Below, piece after piece: positions 17,876 through 27,749 of a stretch of 64,000 nt of DNA. Every line of letters starts with the position of its first letter. Within the stretch, counting starts at the first letter, position 1. The stretch lies in contig JAYRSJ010000019.1 of NCBI GenBank assembly GCA_041920215.1, forward strand, positions 23,082-87,081, read 5' to 3'. Below the pieces are notes generated by a model. It saw nothing but the letters and a program-made list of their open reading frames with translations. It ran no database searches and had not been told where the DNA came from. This DNA is from JAYRSJ01 sp041920215. GTDB lineage: Bacteria > Pseudomonadota > Gammaproteobacteria > Burkholderiales > Burkholderiaceae_C. The translations under genes were made by a program, and so were the position numbers.

Positions 17876-18436
17876 ATGAGCATCGCAGACATCAAGAAGA
17901 ACGCCGAGGCCAAGATGGCCAAGTCGGTGGAAGCGTTCAAGAACGAGTTGCACAAGATCCGTACCGGTCGCGCCCACCCGGGCATCCTCGACCAGGTCAG
18001 CGTCGACTACTACGGCTCCATGGTGCCGATCTCGCAGGTGGCCAACGTCACGCTGCTGGATGCCCGCACGATCAGCGTCCAGCCCTGGGAGAAGGGTATG
18101 GGCGCCAAGATCGAGAAGGCCATCCGTGAGTCTGATCTGGGGCTGAACCCCTCGTCCCAGGGTGATCTGATCCGTGTGCCGATGCCGCCGTTGACCGAGG
18201 AGCGCCGCAAGGAGCTGACCAAGGTCGTCAAGAACGCAGGCGAGGACGCCAAGGTGGCGGTGCGCAATCTGCGCCGCGACGCCAACGAGCAGGCCAAGAA
18301 GCTGCTGAAGGACAAGGAGATCGGCGAGGACGATGAGCGCCGCAGCCTGGACGAGGTGCAGAAGCTGACCGATCGGGTGATCGCCGAGATCGACAAGCTG
18401 ACCTCGGGCAAGGAAGCCGAGATCCTCGCAGTCTGA
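17876..18436 (+). CDS. frr: ribosome-recycling factor
   Basis: RRF splits post-termination ribosomes with EF-G. The ATG at 17876 gives 186 residues starting MSIADIKKNAEAKMAKSVEA. It contains IRTGRAHPGILD and the conserved VAVRNLRRDANEQAKKLLKD hinge region. An in-frame ATG nine bases upstream is less typical. Confidence 0.98.
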   Translation: MSIADIKKNAEAKMAKSVEAFKNELHKIRTGRAHPGILDQVSVDYYGSMVPISQVANVTLLDARTISVQPWEKGMGAKIEKAIRESDLGLNPSSQGDLIRVPMPPLTEERRKELTKVVKNAGEDAKVAVRNLRRDANEQAKKLLKDKEIGEDDERRSLDEVQKLTDRVIAEIDKLTSGKEAEILAV

Positions 18437-18447
18437 GCGCCAGCGCA

Positions 18448-19176
18448 GTGACTAGCGAGAGCAAGGCGGTCCCCCGCCACGTGGCCATCGTGATGGATGG
18501 CAATGGCCGCTGGGCCAAGAAGCGCTTTCTGCCGCGCTTCTTTGGCCACAAGCAAGGCGTGGATGCCCTGGTCAAGATCGTTCAGGCCTGTATCGATCGA
18601 GAGATCGAGTACCTGACCGTCTTCGCTTTCTCCAGCGAAAACTGGAAGCGTCCCAGCGACGAGGTCTCCGGCCTGATGGGCCTGGTGCTGGCCGCGGTAT
18701 CGCGCTATCTGGCACGCATGGGCGCGATGGGTGTGCGCATCCGCATCGTTGGCGATCGCGAGGCGGTCTCCGACAAGCTGCGCACTGCCTGGAACGAGGC
18801 CGAGTCCAGCACCCGCCACAACAGCAAGCTGACCCTCAACGTGGCCTTCAACTATGGCGGTCGCTGGGACATCGTTCAGGCCTGCCGTGCGGCGATGGAG
18901 GCGGGTGTGCCGCCGGCCGAACTGACCGAAGCCAAGCTCAGCGAGTTCATGGCGATCAGCTATGCACCCGATCCGGATCTGTTCATACGCACCGGTGGCG
19001 AGGTGCGTATCAGCAATTTCCTGCTCTGGCAGGCGGCCTACACCGAGTTCGTCTTCTCCGACTGCCTGTGGCCCGAGTTCGGCGAGGCCCAGCTGGATGC
19101 GGCCATCCAAGCCTTCCGCGAGCGTGATCGCCGCTTCGGCGGTGTCAAGGAGGCCCCGGCCCTGGCCGGGGCCTGA
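18448..19176 (+). CDS. uppS: undecaprenyl diphosphate synthase (cis-prenyltransferase)
   Basis: UppS makes the C55 lipid carrier for cell-wall and LPS synthesis. The 242-residue protein shows the catalytic HVAIVMDGNGRWAKKR motif, LTVFAFSSENWKRP, and the C-terminal PDPDLFIRTGGEVRISNFLL motif. It starts with GTG at 18448, 11 bases after frr. Confidence 0.96.
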   Translation: MTSESKAVPRHVAIVMDGNGRWAKKRFLPRFFGHKQGVDALVKIVQACIDREIEYLTVFAFSSENWKRPSDEVSGLMGLVLAAVSRYLARMGAMGVRIRIVGDREAVSDKLRTAWNEAESSTRHNSKLTLNVAFNYGGRWDIVQACRAAMEAGVPPAELTEAKLSEFMAISYAPDPDLFIRTGGEVRISNFLLWQAAYTEFVFSDCLWPEFGEAQLDAAIQAFRERDRRFGGVKEAPALAGA

Positions 19177-19183
19177 GTTCTCC

Positions 19184-20044
19184 ATGCTCAAACAGCGCCT
19201 GATCACCGCCATCGTGCTGCTGGCGATTTTGCTGCCGGCGATGTTCGCCGCCTCGCCCTGGCCTTTCGCGCTGCTGACGCTGCTGATGATTGGCGCAGCC
19301 GGCTGGGAATGGGCGCGGCTCAACGGCCTGGCTGGCGGCTTGGCCCTGCTTTACGGCGCTGCGCTGGCCAGCCTGTGCGCGGCCACTCTGCTGACGCTGG
19401 GCATGCAGGCTCTGCCAGCCTGGTGCTGGTGGCTGGCGGGCCTGATCTGGGTGCTCGGCGGTGCGCGGGCGCTGGCCGGCGGACCGGCGGCCTGGCCGCA
19501 ACTGTCGCAGGCGCTACGCCTGCTGATGGGCATGGTGGCGCTGTGGGCGGCCTGGGCCGCGCTTGCGCAGGCCAAGGCCCTGGGTCTGAACTTCCTGCTC
19601 TCGGTCTTCTGCCTGGTCTGGATGGCCGATGTGGCTGCCTATTTCGGCGGTCGCACCTTTGGCCGTCGCAAGCTGGCTCCGGCGATCAGTCCGGGCAAGA
19701 GCTGGGAAGGGGTGTGGACCGGCATGGTCGCGGTGCTGCTGCTGGGCCTGCTGTGGGCCCTCGTGATCGACACAAGAGTGGCGGTCGATTCGGCCAGCCT
19801 GTACCAGCGCCTGCTGGGCGGGGGCTCCTGGCTGAGTTTGTGCGTCGGGCTGATTGCGCTGCTTTTCCTGGCCGGCATGAGCGTGGTCGGCGATCTGTTC
19901 GAATCCCTGATCAAGCGTGCCGTCGGCGCCAAGGACAGCAGTGCGCTGCTGCCCGGCCACGGCGGTGTGCTGGATCGTATCGACGCCTTGCTGCCGGTGT
20001 TCCCGCTGGCCCTGGCGCTGAGTTCCCTGACTGGTCTGAGATGA
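19184..20044 (+). CDS. cdsA: phosphatidate cytidylyltransferase
   Basis: CdsA forms CDP-diacylglycerol from phosphatidate and CTP in the inner membrane. The 286-residue product is highly hydrophobic with several transmembrane helices. It has the family signature around WMADVAAYFGGRTFGRRKLA and SPGKSWEG. The C-terminal KRAVGAKDSSALLPGHGGVLDRID is also characteristic. The stop overlaps the dxr start (ATGA). Confidence 0.96.
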   Translation: MLKQRLITAIVLLAILLPAMFAASPWPFALLTLLMIGAAGWEWARLNGLAGGLALLYGAALASLCAATLLTLGMQALPAWCWWLAGLIWVLGGARALAGGPAAWPQLSQALRLLMGMVALWAAWAALAQAKALGLNFLLSVFCLVWMADVAAYFGGRTFGRRKLAPAISPGKSWEGVWTGMVAVLLLGLLWALVIDTRVAVDSASLYQRLLGGGSWLSLCVGLIALLFLAGMSVVGDLFESLIKRAVGAKDSSALLPGHGGVLDRIDALLPVFPLALALSSLTGLR

Positions 20045-21246
20045 GTGCAAGCATGGGCGCCAAGCGCGAACGCGTCTGCGTGCTGGGGTCGACCGGCTCC
20101 ATCGGCGGCAACACCCTGGATGTGCTGGATCGCCACCCCGAGCGTTTCGAGGTCTTTGCCCTGAGCGCGATGTCGCGGGTAGACGCGCTGCTGGCACAGT
20201 GCCTGCGCTACCGGCCGCGCTATGCGGTGCTGCCGGAGCCGGCCTTGGCGGCGCAGCTGCGCGCCGGGCTGCGCGCCAAGGGCAGCCGCACCGAGGTGCT
20301 GGACGGCGTGCCGGCCCTGGCCGACATCGCTGCCCATCCGGAGGTGGATGCGGTGATGGCGGCCATCGTCGGTGCGGCTGGCCTGGCACCCTGCCTGGCG
20401 GCGGCGCGTGCCGGCAAAAAGCTGCTTTTGGCCAACAAGGAGGCCATCGTCGTCGGTGGCGCTCTCTTCATGCAGGCGGTCGAGGCGGGCGGCGCCACGC
20501 TGCTGCCCATCGACTCCGAGCATTCAGCCATCTTCCAGTGCCTGCCCGAGGACCGCAAGACCTGGCCCCAGCGCATCGATCACATCGTGCTGACGGCCTC
20601 TGGCGGCCCCTTCCGTCAGCGCGATCCGGCCACGCTGGCCGAGGTGACGCCCGAGCAGGCGGTGGCCCATCCGAACTGGGTGATGGGACGCAAGATCTCG
20701 GTCGACTCGGCCACGATGATGAACAAGGCGCTGGAGGTGATCGAGGCGCGCTGGCTGTTCGGCTTGGCGCCCGAGCAGATCAAGGTGCTGATCCATCCGC
20801 AGAGCATCATCCACTCGATGGTGGTGTGCCGCGACCAGTCGGTGCTGGCCCAGTTGGGCACGCCGGATATGCGTGTGCCCATCGCCTACGGCCTGGCCTG
20901 GCCCGAGCGCATCGCCTGCGGTGCCCAGGCCCTGGATCTGCTGACAGGCCCCTCGCTGAGCTTCGAAGAGGCCGACGAAAGGCGCTTCCCCGGCCTCTAT
21001 CTGTCCTGGCAGGCTTTGCGCGCCGCCGAGGGCTCGACCGCGGTGCTGAATGCCGCCAACGAAGAGGCGGTGGCGGCGTTTCTGGAGCGCGGCCTGCGCT
21101 TCGACCAGATCCACCGTATCAACAGCGAAACGCTGGCCCGGGTGCTGCCCGCTGCCAGCGACTGCCATTCGCTGGAAGGCTTGCTGGGCCTGGACGCGCG
21201 TGCCCGTGCGGCCGCCCAGGCGCTGATCCGGAGCCTGGCGGCGTGA
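20041..21246 (+). CDS. dxr: 1-deoxy-D-xylulose 5-phosphate reductoisomerase
   Basis: Dxr is the second enzyme of the MEP isoprenoid pathway. From the ATG overlapping the cdsA stop, the 401-residue protein has the NADPH motif VLGSTGSIGGNTLDVL, ANKEAIVVGG, the metal/substrate motif PIDSEHSAIFQ, and GRKISVDSATMMNKALEVIEA. It supplies precursors for UppS two genes upstream. Confidence 0.97.
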   Translation: MSASMGAKRERVCVLGSTGSIGGNTLDVLDRHPERFEVFALSAMSRVDALLAQCLRYRPRYAVLPEPALAAQLRAGLRAKGSRTEVLDGVPALADIAAHPEVDAVMAAIVGAAGLAPCLAAARAGKKLLLANKEAIVVGGALFMQAVEAGGATLLPIDSEHSAIFQCLPEDRKTWPQRIDHIVLTASGGPFRQRDPATLAEVTPEQAVAHPNWVMGRKISVDSATMMNKALEVIEARWLFGLAPEQIKVLIHPQSIIHSMVVCRDQSVLAQLGTPDMRVPIAYGLAWPERIACGAQALDLLTGPSLSFEEADERRFPGLYLSWQALRAAEGSTAVLNAANEEAVAAFLERGLRFDQIHRINSETLARVLPAASDCHSLEGLLGLDARARAAAQALIRSLAA

Positions 21247-22616
21247 TGATCACCGCGCTGGCCTTCCTGCTGACGCTGGCCGTGCTGATCGTGGTCCACG
21301 AGTGGGGCCACTATCGGATGGCGCGGGTTTGCGGCGTCAAGGTGCTGCGCTTCTCGGTGGGTTTCGGCCGGGTGATCCTGCGCCGTCAGCGCGGTCCCGA
21401 GGCGACCGAGTTCACCTTGTCGGCCCTGCCGCTGGGGGGCTATGTGCGTATGCTGGACGAGCGCGAGGGTCCGGTGGCACCGCATCAGCGCGAGCAGGCT
21501 TTCAATCGCAAGCCGCTGCACCAGCGCGCTGCCATCGTGGCCGCCGGTCCGCTGGCCAATCTCGTGCTGGCGATCGCACTGTTCGGCCTGGTCAACTGGA
21601 TGGGCGTCGAGGAGCCACGTGCCCTGCTGGGCGCCCCGCTGCCAGGCAGCGTGGCCGAGCGCGCGGGCATGCGCGCGGGCGATTGGGTGCAGGCCAGCTC
21701 GCGCGATGGTCAGGACTGGCAGGAGCTGCAGTCGCTGCCGCAGCTGCGTTGGCGCCTGGCGCAGGCGGTGGAGGCCGGCGAGCCTCTGCATCTGAGTGTC
21801 AGCGACAGCCAGGGCCATGGGCGGCGCGAGCTGCTGCTGGACACCGCGGCGCTGGCCTCGCGCGAGCTGGACGCCGAGCTGATGCGCAAGCTGGGCCTGG
21901 GATCGGCCTATAGCGAGCCGGTGCTGGGCGAGCTGCGGCCCGATGGCGCGGCGGCCGCAGCCGGCCTGCGAGCCGGCGACCGGGTGCTCAGCGTCGACGG
22001 CAGCGCGATCGCCGATGCCGCCAGCCTGCGCGAGCGCATCCGTGCCAGCGGCGCCAGCGGCGAGCCGATTGCGCAGCAGCTGTGGCAGGTCGAAAGAGCG
22101 GGTCAGGTCTTGAGTCTGACGGTGCAGCCCCGCCTGGTGCGGGATGGCGGCCAGCAGCTCGGCCGCATCGAGGCCATGGTGGGTGCGCCGCCGCAGATGG
22201 TGAGCATCAGCCACGGACCGCTGCAGGCCTTGTGGCTGGGGGCCGAGCGCACCTGGGATCTGTCGCTGATGATGCTCAAGACGCTGGGCCGGATGCTGGT
22301 CGGCGACGCCTCGCTGAAGCATCTGAGCGGGCCCATCACGATAGCCGACTACGCGGGGCGATCCGCCGAGATGGGCCTGACCGTCTATCTGGGCTTTCTG
22401 GCGGCGGTGAGCGTCAGCCTGGGCGTGCTGAACCTGCTGCCGCTGCCGATGCTCGATGGCGGGCACCTGATGTATTATCTTTTCGAGGGTCTGAGCGGCC
22501 GCCCCGTCTCGGAATGGTGGCTCAAGCAGCTGCAGCGCGCTGGCGTGCTGATCCTGCTGCTGATGATGACACTGGCCCTTTCCAACGACATGGCCCGCTT
22601 GCTGGGCCTGCATTGA
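21246..22616 (+). CDS. rseP: RIP site-2 metalloprotease RseP
   Basis: RseP is the intramembrane zinc protease that cleaves RseA to release sigma-E, and it also removes signal-peptide remnants. The first transmembrane helix carries HEWGH (HExxH). The C-terminal region carries LNLLPLPMLDGGHLMYY, with the third zinc ligand. Two PDZ domains lie between. The ATG at 21246 shares a base with the dxr stop (TGATG). Confidence 0.96.
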   Translation: MITALAFLLTLAVLIVVHEWGHYRMARVCGVKVLRFSVGFGRVILRRQRGPEATEFTLSALPLGGYVRMLDEREGPVAPHQREQAFNRKPLHQRAAIVAAGPLANLVLAIALFGLVNWMGVEEPRALLGAPLPGSVAERAGMRAGDWVQASSRDGQDWQELQSLPQLRWRLAQAVEAGEPLHLSVSDSQGHGRRELLLDTAALASRELDAELMRKLGLGSAYSEPVLGELRPDGAAAAAGLRAGDRVLSVDGSAIADAASLRERIRASGASGEPIAQQLWQVERAGQVLSLTVQPRLVRDGGQQLGRIEAMVGAPPQMVSISHGPLQALWLGAERTWDLSLMMLKTLGRMLVGDASLKHLSGPITIADYAGRSAEMGLTVYLGFLAAVSVSLGVLNLLPLPMLDGGHLMYYLFEGLSGRPVSEWWLKQLQRAGVLILLLMMTLALSNDMARLLGLH

Positions 22617-22630
22617 CTCATCTTCTCCGA

Positions 22631-24952
22631 ATGTCCTCAACTCCTCGCAAGTCCGCATTCCTGCGTCCGTCGCTGCTGACTTTGGCGCTGGCCGCCGCCT
22701 TGCACGGCGGTTCCGCCTGGGCGGTCGATCCCTTTGTGCTGAAGGACATTCGTGTCGAAGGTCTGCAGCGCACCGATCCCGGCACGGTGTTCGCTTCGCT
22801 GCCCTTCCGCATCGGCGATACCTACAACGACGAGAAGGGCGCTGCGGCACTGCGCGCGCTGTTCGCCACCGGTCTGTTCAAGGACGTTCGCATCAGCATC
22901 GACGGTGACACCATCATCGTGATGATCGACGAGCGGCCCATCATCGCCAACGTCAGCTTCATCGGTCTGAAGGAGTTCGACACCGAGGCCCTGACCAAGT
23001 CGCTGAAGGAAGTGGGCATCGGCGAAGGCAAGCCCTTCGACCGGGCGCTGGCCGACCGAGCCGAGCAGGAGCTGAAGCGGCAGTACCTGACCCGCAGCCT
23101 CTACGGCGCCGAGGTCACGACCACGATCACACCGCTGGAACGCAACCGGGTCAACGTCAGTTTCACCGTCACCGAGGGTGAACCGGCCAAGATCAGCGAG
23201 ATCCGTGTGATCGGCAGCCAGGCCTTTTCCGAGGGCACGCTGCTGGGCCTGATGGAGCAGACCACCAGTGGCTGGCTGACCTGGTACACCAAGACCGACC
23301 GCTACTCGCGCGCCAAGCTCAATGCGGATCTGGAGACGCTGCGCTCCTACTATCTCAATCGCGGCTATCTGGAGTTCGCCGTCACCTCGACCCAGGTGAC
23401 GATCTCGCCGGACAAGCAGGGCATCAGCATTGCGATCACCGTCAACGAGGGGCAGCGCTACACCGTCACCGGCGTCAAGCTCGAGGGCGAGTTCCTGGGC
23501 CGCGAGGACGACTTCAAGCGCCTGATCATGCTCAAACCAGGCCAGCCCTACCAGGGCGAGGCGGTGGCGCAGACCACCCGGGCGTTCGGCGATCTGTTCG
23601 GCACCTACGGCTATGCCTTCGCCCGTGTCGACAGCCGCCCCGAGATCGACCGGGCCACCGGCCAGGTGGCGGTGACCTTCGCCGCCGAGCCGCAGCGTCG
23701 CGTCTATGTGCGCCGGGTGCTGGTCTCGGGCAACACCCGGACCCGCGATGAGGTGATACGCCGCGAGTTCCGCCAGTTCGAGGCGGCCTGGTACGACGGC
23801 CAGCGCATCAAGGCTTCGCGCGACCGGGTGGACCGCCTGGGCTATTTCGAGGATGTCGCGATCGACACGACCGAGGTGCCGGGCGCCCAGGATCAGGTCG
23901 ATGTGACGATCACGGTCAAGGAGCGGCCCACCGGAAACATCATGATCGGTGCGGGCTACTCCAGCGCGCAGAAGCTGTCGCTGCAAGGCTCGATCAAGCA
24001 GGACAACGTCTTTGGCTCGGGCAACTACCTGGGCATCGACCTGAATACCGCCAAGACCGGGCGCCAGGTTGCGCTGAGCACGGTCGATCCCTACTTCACC
24101 GTCGATGGCGTGTCGCGCGCGCTGGATGTGTTCTATCGCACGACCAAGCCGCTCAACAGTCTGGGCGAGGAGTACGAGCTGGCATCGAATGGCGCCTCGG
24201 TCCGTTTTGGCGTGCCCTTTTCCGAAGTGGACACGGTGTTCTTCGGGATCGGCTACGAGTACACCTCGATCAGCAACAAGCGCGGTGTGCCGCTGAGCTA
24301 TCGCCGCTACTTCGAGGAGTTCGGCGACAAGAACAACTCGTTCCCGCTGACCATTGGCTGGGCACGCGACAGTCGCGACAATCTGCTGTCGCCGACCTCC
24401 GGCTTCTACCAGCGCGTCAATCTAGAGCTGAGCCCGGCCGGCGATGCGCGTTACGCGCGTGCCAATGTGCAGTACCAGCGCTTCTTCCCGCTGTCGGCCA
24501 ACAATCGCTTCTCGCTGATGGTTAACGGCGAAATCGGCTGGGGTGCGGGTCTGCAGGGGCGCAACTTCCCGATCTTCAAGAACTTCTACGCCGGCGGCCT
24601 GGGTTCGGTGCGGGTGTTCGAATCGAATTCCCTGGGCCCGGTCGATGCGACCGGCTCCTATACCGGCGGCAATCTGCGTGTCAACCTGAACTCCGAGCTC
24701 TACGTTCCGGTGCCGGGGGCTGGCAATGACAAGACTTTCCGGCTGTTCGGCTTTGTCGACGCCGGCAATGTGTGGAACACCAAGAGTTCGGCCGAAAAGG
24801 TCAGCCTCGACAATATGCGCGTCTCGGCGGGCATAGGCTTGAGCTGGATCTCTCCGATGGGCCCGCTGAAGCTCAGCTATGGCACGCCGGTGAGAAAAAG
24901 CCCCAAGGATAGAATCGAGAAATTCCAATTCCAGATCGGGACTGCATTTTGA
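22631..24952 (+). CDS. bamA: outer-membrane protein assembly factor BamA
   Basis: BamA is the Omp85 core of the machine that inserts outer-membrane beta-barrels. The 773-residue product has a signal peptide ending near SAWA, five POTRA repeats (for example FVLKDIRVEGLQRTDPGTVF), and a C-terminal barrel. The barrel ends in FQFQIGTAF with the terminal Phe needed for assembly. The ATG at 22631 is the first in frame after rseP. skp follows with overlapping stop/start. Confidence 0.97.
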   Translation: MSSTPRKSAFLRPSLLTLALAAALHGGSAWAVDPFVLKDIRVEGLQRTDPGTVFASLPFRIGDTYNDEKGAAALRALFATGLFKDVRISIDGDTIIVMIDERPIIANVSFIGLKEFDTEALTKSLKEVGIGEGKPFDRALADRAEQELKRQYLTRSLYGAEVTTTITPLERNRVNVSFTVTEGEPAKISEIRVIGSQAFSEGTLLGLMEQTTSGWLTWYTKTDRYSRAKLNADLETLRSYYLNRGYLEFAVTSTQVTISPDKQGISIAITVNEGQRYTVTGVKLEGEFLGREDDFKRLIMLKPGQPYQGEAVAQTTRAFGDLFGTYGYAFARVDSRPEIDRATGQVAVTFAAEPQRRVYVRRVLVSGNTRTRDEVIRREFRQFEAAWYDGQRIKASRDRVDRLGYFEDVAIDTTEVPGAQDQVDVTITVKERPTGNIMIGAGYSSAQKLSLQGSIKQDNVFGSGNYLGIDLNTAKTGRQVALSTVDPYFTVDGVSRALDVFYRTTKPLNSLGEEYELASNGASVRFGVPFSEVDTVFFGIGYEYTSISNKRGVPLSYRRYFEEFGDKNNSFPLTIGWARDSRDNLLSPTSGFYQRVNLELSPAGDARYARANVQYQRFFPLSANNRFSLMVNGEIGWGAGLQGRNFPIFKNFYAGGLGSVRVFESNSLGPVDATGSYTGGNLRVNLNSELYVPVPGAGNDKTFRLFGFVDAGNVWNTKSSAEKVSLDNMRVSAGIGLSWISPMGPLKLSYGTPVRKSPKDRIEKFQFQIGTAF

Positions 24953-25461
24953 TGATGAGCAAGCTGTTGAAGCAGGCGGCCTTGGCCGCCGTGATGTGCA
25001 CCTCGGCCCTGGCCGTGCAGGCTCAGGATGTGAAGATTGGCTATGTCAACAGCGAGCGCGTGATGCGCGAGTCCAATCTCGCCAAGGCGGCTCAGCTCAA
25101 GCTGGAGACCGAGTTCGGCAAGCGTGAACGCGAGCTGAAGGAGCAGGAAGGCAAGCTGCGTGCGTCGGCCGAGAAGCTCGACAAGGATCGCCCCATGCTG
25201 GCCGAGGCCGAGCTGAACCGCCGTACCCGCGATTTGGTCGAGCAGGAGCGCGATCTGCAGCGCAAGAAGCGCGAGTGGCAGGAAGACCTGACCCAGCGCA
25301 AGAACGAGGAGCTGGGCGCTCTTGTGGAGCGTGCCAACCGCGTGATCAAGCAGATCTTCGATGCCGAGAAGTACGACCTGATCGTGCAGGACGCGATCCA
25401 CGCCAGCAACCGCATCGACATCACCAAGAAGGTGATCGACGCGCTGAACGCCCAGAAGTGA
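24952..25461 (+). CDS. periplasmic chaperone Skp/OmpH
   Basis: Skp-family proteins hold unfolded outer-membrane proteins in the periplasm. The roughly 169-residue product has a signal peptide (AALAAVMCTSALAVQAQ). The conserved VKIGYVNSERVMRES follows, then a long charged coiled coil (KERELKEQEG type repeats), as expected for the Skp tentacles. Two adjacent ATGs, 24952 and 24955, are both possible starts. It lies between bamA and lpxD, the standard order. Confidence 0.93.
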   Translation: MMSKLLKQAALAAVMCTSALAVQAQDVKIGYVNSERVMRESNLAKAAQLKLETEFGKRERELKEQEGKLRASAEKLDKDRPMLAEAELNRRTRDLVEQERDLQRKKREWQEDLTQRKNEELGALVERANRVIKQIFDAEKYDLIVQDAIHASNRIDITKKVIDALNAQK

Positions 25462-26495
25462 TCCGCTGCACCGTCGCCGACCTGATCGCCGCCTTGGGCG
25501 GCGATCTTGTTGGTGCGCCCGAAACCCTCATCCAGCGCATCGCACCGCTGGAAAATGCCGATGCGCAGAGCATCAGCTTTCTGGCCAACCCGCGTTACCA
25601 GTCGCAGCTGGCCAGTACCCGGGCGGCCTGCGTGATCGTCGCGCCGGCCCTGGCCGAGGCTGCAGCCGCGCGCGGTGCCGCCATCGTCACGCCCGACCCC
25701 TACCTCTATTTCGCCCGCCTGAGCCAGTGGTGGGCGTCCCGCCTGAGGCCGCAAGCGGCGGCCCGCATCCACCCCTCGGCGCTGATCGATCCTGCTGCGC
25801 AGATCGGTGCGGATGTGGACATAGGCCCGCTGGTGGTGGTCGAGGCCGGTGCCCGCATCGCTGCCGGGGCGCGCATCGGCGCGCTTAGCATCATCGAGCG
25901 CAATGCCCGTGTTGGGGAGGGCAGCCGGCTGGCGCCACGCGTGACCCTGGGCTTCGACTGCCATGTCGGCGCGCGCTGCCTGATCCACAGCGGTGTCGTC
26001 ATCGGTGCCGACGGTTTCGGCTTCGCGCCCAGCAAGACCGCCGAGGGCAGCCGCTGGGAGAAGATCGAGCAGCTGGGTGCGGTGCACATAGCTGACGATG
26101 TCGAGATAGGCGCCAACAGCTGCATAGACCGCGGGGCGCTGGGCGACACGGTGATCGAGCAGGGCGTCAAGCTCGACAACCTGATCCAGATCGGCCACAA
26201 CGTGCGCATCGGCGCGCACACCGCGATGGCCGGCTGCGTCGGTGTGGCCGGCAGCGCCAGCATCGGGGCTCACTGCACCATCGGCGGCGGTGCCATCATC
26301 CTGGGCCACCTGAGCCTGGCCGACCATGTCCATGTGTCGGCGGCCACGGTCGTCACCCGCACGATCGCCAAGCCGGGCCAGTACAGCGGCGTCTTCCCCT
26401 TCGACGACAATGCCAGCTGGGAAAAGAACGCCGCCACCCTGAGACAGTTGCATGCGCTGCGCGACCGTGTGCGCCAGCTTGAAAAGAAGTCATGA
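25458..26495 (+). CDS. lpxD: UDP-3-O-(3-hydroxyacyl)glucosamine N-acyltransferase
   Basis: LpxD adds the N-linked hydroxyacyl chain in lipid A synthesis. The 345-residue protein has the N-terminal uridine-binding domain (PLENADAQSISFLANPRY) and a left-handed beta-helix of hexapeptide repeats. The conserved IGADGFGFAP and the catalytic His region (NLIQIGHNVRIG) are present. The start is a GTG overlapping the skp stop (GTGA). The 3' end overlaps fabZ. Confidence 0.96.
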   Translation: MIRCTVADLIAALGGDLVGAPETLIQRIAPLENADAQSISFLANPRYQSQLASTRAACVIVAPALAEAAAARGAAIVTPDPYLYFARLSQWWASRLRPQAAARIHPSALIDPAAQIGADVDIGPLVVVEAGARIAAGARIGALSIIERNARVGEGSRLAPRVTLGFDCHVGARCLIHSGVVIGADGFGFAPSKTAEGSRWEKIEQLGAVHIADDVEIGANSCIDRGALGDTVIEQGVKLDNLIQIGHNVRIGAHTAMAGCVGVAGSASIGAHCTIGGGAIILGHLSLADHVHVSAATVVTRTIAKPGQYSGVFPFDDNASWEKNAATLRQLHALRDRVRQLEKKS

Positions 26496-26935
26496 CCATG
26501 GATATCCACCAGATCCTCAAGAAGCTCCCCCACCGCTATCCCCTGCTGCTGGTCGACCGGGTGATCGAGCTGGAGAAGGGCAAGCGCATCCGCGCGTTGA
26601 AGAACGTCAGCATCAACGAGCCGCATTTCCTCGGCCATTTCCCGCACCGCCCGGTGATGCCCGGCGTGCTGATGCTGGAGGCCATGGCCCAGGCTGCAAC
26701 CGTGCTGACCCTGGTCAGCCTGGACGCCGAGCTGGATGACAAGACCGTCTGCTATTTCGCCGGCATCGACGGCGCGCGCTTCAAGCGCCCGGTGGAGCCC
26801 GGCGATCAGCTGATCCTGGACGTGACGCTGGACCGCGCCAAGGCCTCGATCTTCAAGTACACCGGCAAGGTCTGGGTGGGCGAGGAGCTGGCCTGCGAGG
26901 CCGAGCTGATGTGCACCATGCGCCGTATCGACTGA
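26492..26935 (+). CDS. fabZ: 3-hydroxyacyl-[ACP] dehydratase FabZ
   Basis: FabZ dehydrates 3-hydroxyacyl-ACP in fatty-acid elongation and competes with lipid A synthesis for this substrate. The 147-residue hot-dog protein shows LPHRYPLLLVDRV and the catalytic segment GHFPHRPVMPGVLMLEAMAQ, with the active-site His and Glu. The ATG overlaps the lpxD stop. Confidence 0.97.
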   Translation: MTMDIHQILKKLPHRYPLLLVDRVIELEKGKRIRALKNVSINEPHFLGHFPHRPVMPGVLMLEAMAQAATVLTLVSLDAELDDKTVCYFAGIDGARFKRPVEPGDQLILDVTLDRAKASIFKYTGKVWVGEELACEAELMCTMRRID

Positions 26936-26957
26936 GCGCCGCCTTCGAGAGCAGACC

Positions 26958-27746
26958 ATGGCCCTGATCCACCCCACCGCCCTGATCGACCCCAAGGCCG
27001 AGCTCGACAGCACGGTTGCGGTCGGCCCCTACACGGTCATCGGCCCGGATGTGCGCGTCGGCGCAGGCACGAGCATAGGCGCGCACTGCGTGCTGGAAGG
27101 CCCGACCACCATCGGCCAGGACAACAAGATCTTCCAGTTCTGCTCGATCGGCGCGGCACCGCAGGACAAGAAGTATGCCGGCGAGCCGACCCGGCTGGAG
27201 ATCGGCGACCGCAACACGGTGCGCGAGTTCTGCACCTTCAACCGCGGCACCAGCCAGGACGAGGGGCTGACGCAGCTGGGCGACGACAACTGGATCATGG
27301 CCTATGTGCATCTGGCGCATGACTGCCGGGTGGGCAACAAGACCATCTTCGCCAACAATGCCCAGCTGGCCGGCCATGTGCATGTGGGCGACTGGGCCAT
27401 CCTGGGCGGCTTCACCGTGGTCCACCAGTTCGTCCATATCGGCGCTCACAGCATGACCGGCATGGGCTCCATCCTGTTCCAGGACCTGCCGCCCTTCATC
27501 ATGGCGGCCGGCAATACCGCCGAGGCCCGCAGCTTCAATCTGGAAGGCCTGAAGCGCCGCGGCTTTGCGCCCGAGCAGCTCAATGCGGTCAAGCAGATGT
27601 ATCGCATCCTCTACCGCCGCGGTCTCACCGTCGACCAGGCGCGCATGGAGATGATCGCGCTGCAGGCCAGCCATCCGGACGCGCACGCGACCGTGCAGCT
27701 GATGCTGGACTTCCTGGCCTCGGCCACCCGCGGCATCATTCGCTGA
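26958..27746 (+). CDS. lpxA: acyl-ACP--UDP-N-acetylglucosamine O-acyltransferase
   Basis: LpxA carries out the first step of lipid A synthesis. The 262-residue protein is a hexapeptide-repeat beta-helix (HPTALIDPKAELDSTVAVGP) with the catalytic region VHLAHDCRVGN. A C-terminal helical domain has NLEGLKRRGFAPEQLNAVK. It lies between fabZ and lpxB. Confidence 0.97.
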   Translation: MALIHPTALIDPKAELDSTVAVGPYTVIGPDVRVGAGTSIGAHCVLEGPTTIGQDNKIFQFCSIGAAPQDKKYAGEPTRLEIGDRNTVREFCTFNRGTSQDEGLTQLGDDNWIMAYVHLAHDCRVGNKTIFANNAQLAGHVHVGDWAILGGFTVVHQFVHIGAHSMTGMGSILFQDLPPFIMAAGNTAEARSFNLEGLKRRGFAPEQLNAVKQMYRILYRRGLTVDQARMEMIALQASHPDAHATVQLMLDFLASATRGIIR

Positions 27747-27749
27747 GCC

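Noticed and set aside
20997..22850. 617-codon antisense frame over dxr and rseP
   Set aside because: It is a shadow of rseP with repetitive Arg/Gln/His composition and no recognisable motif.
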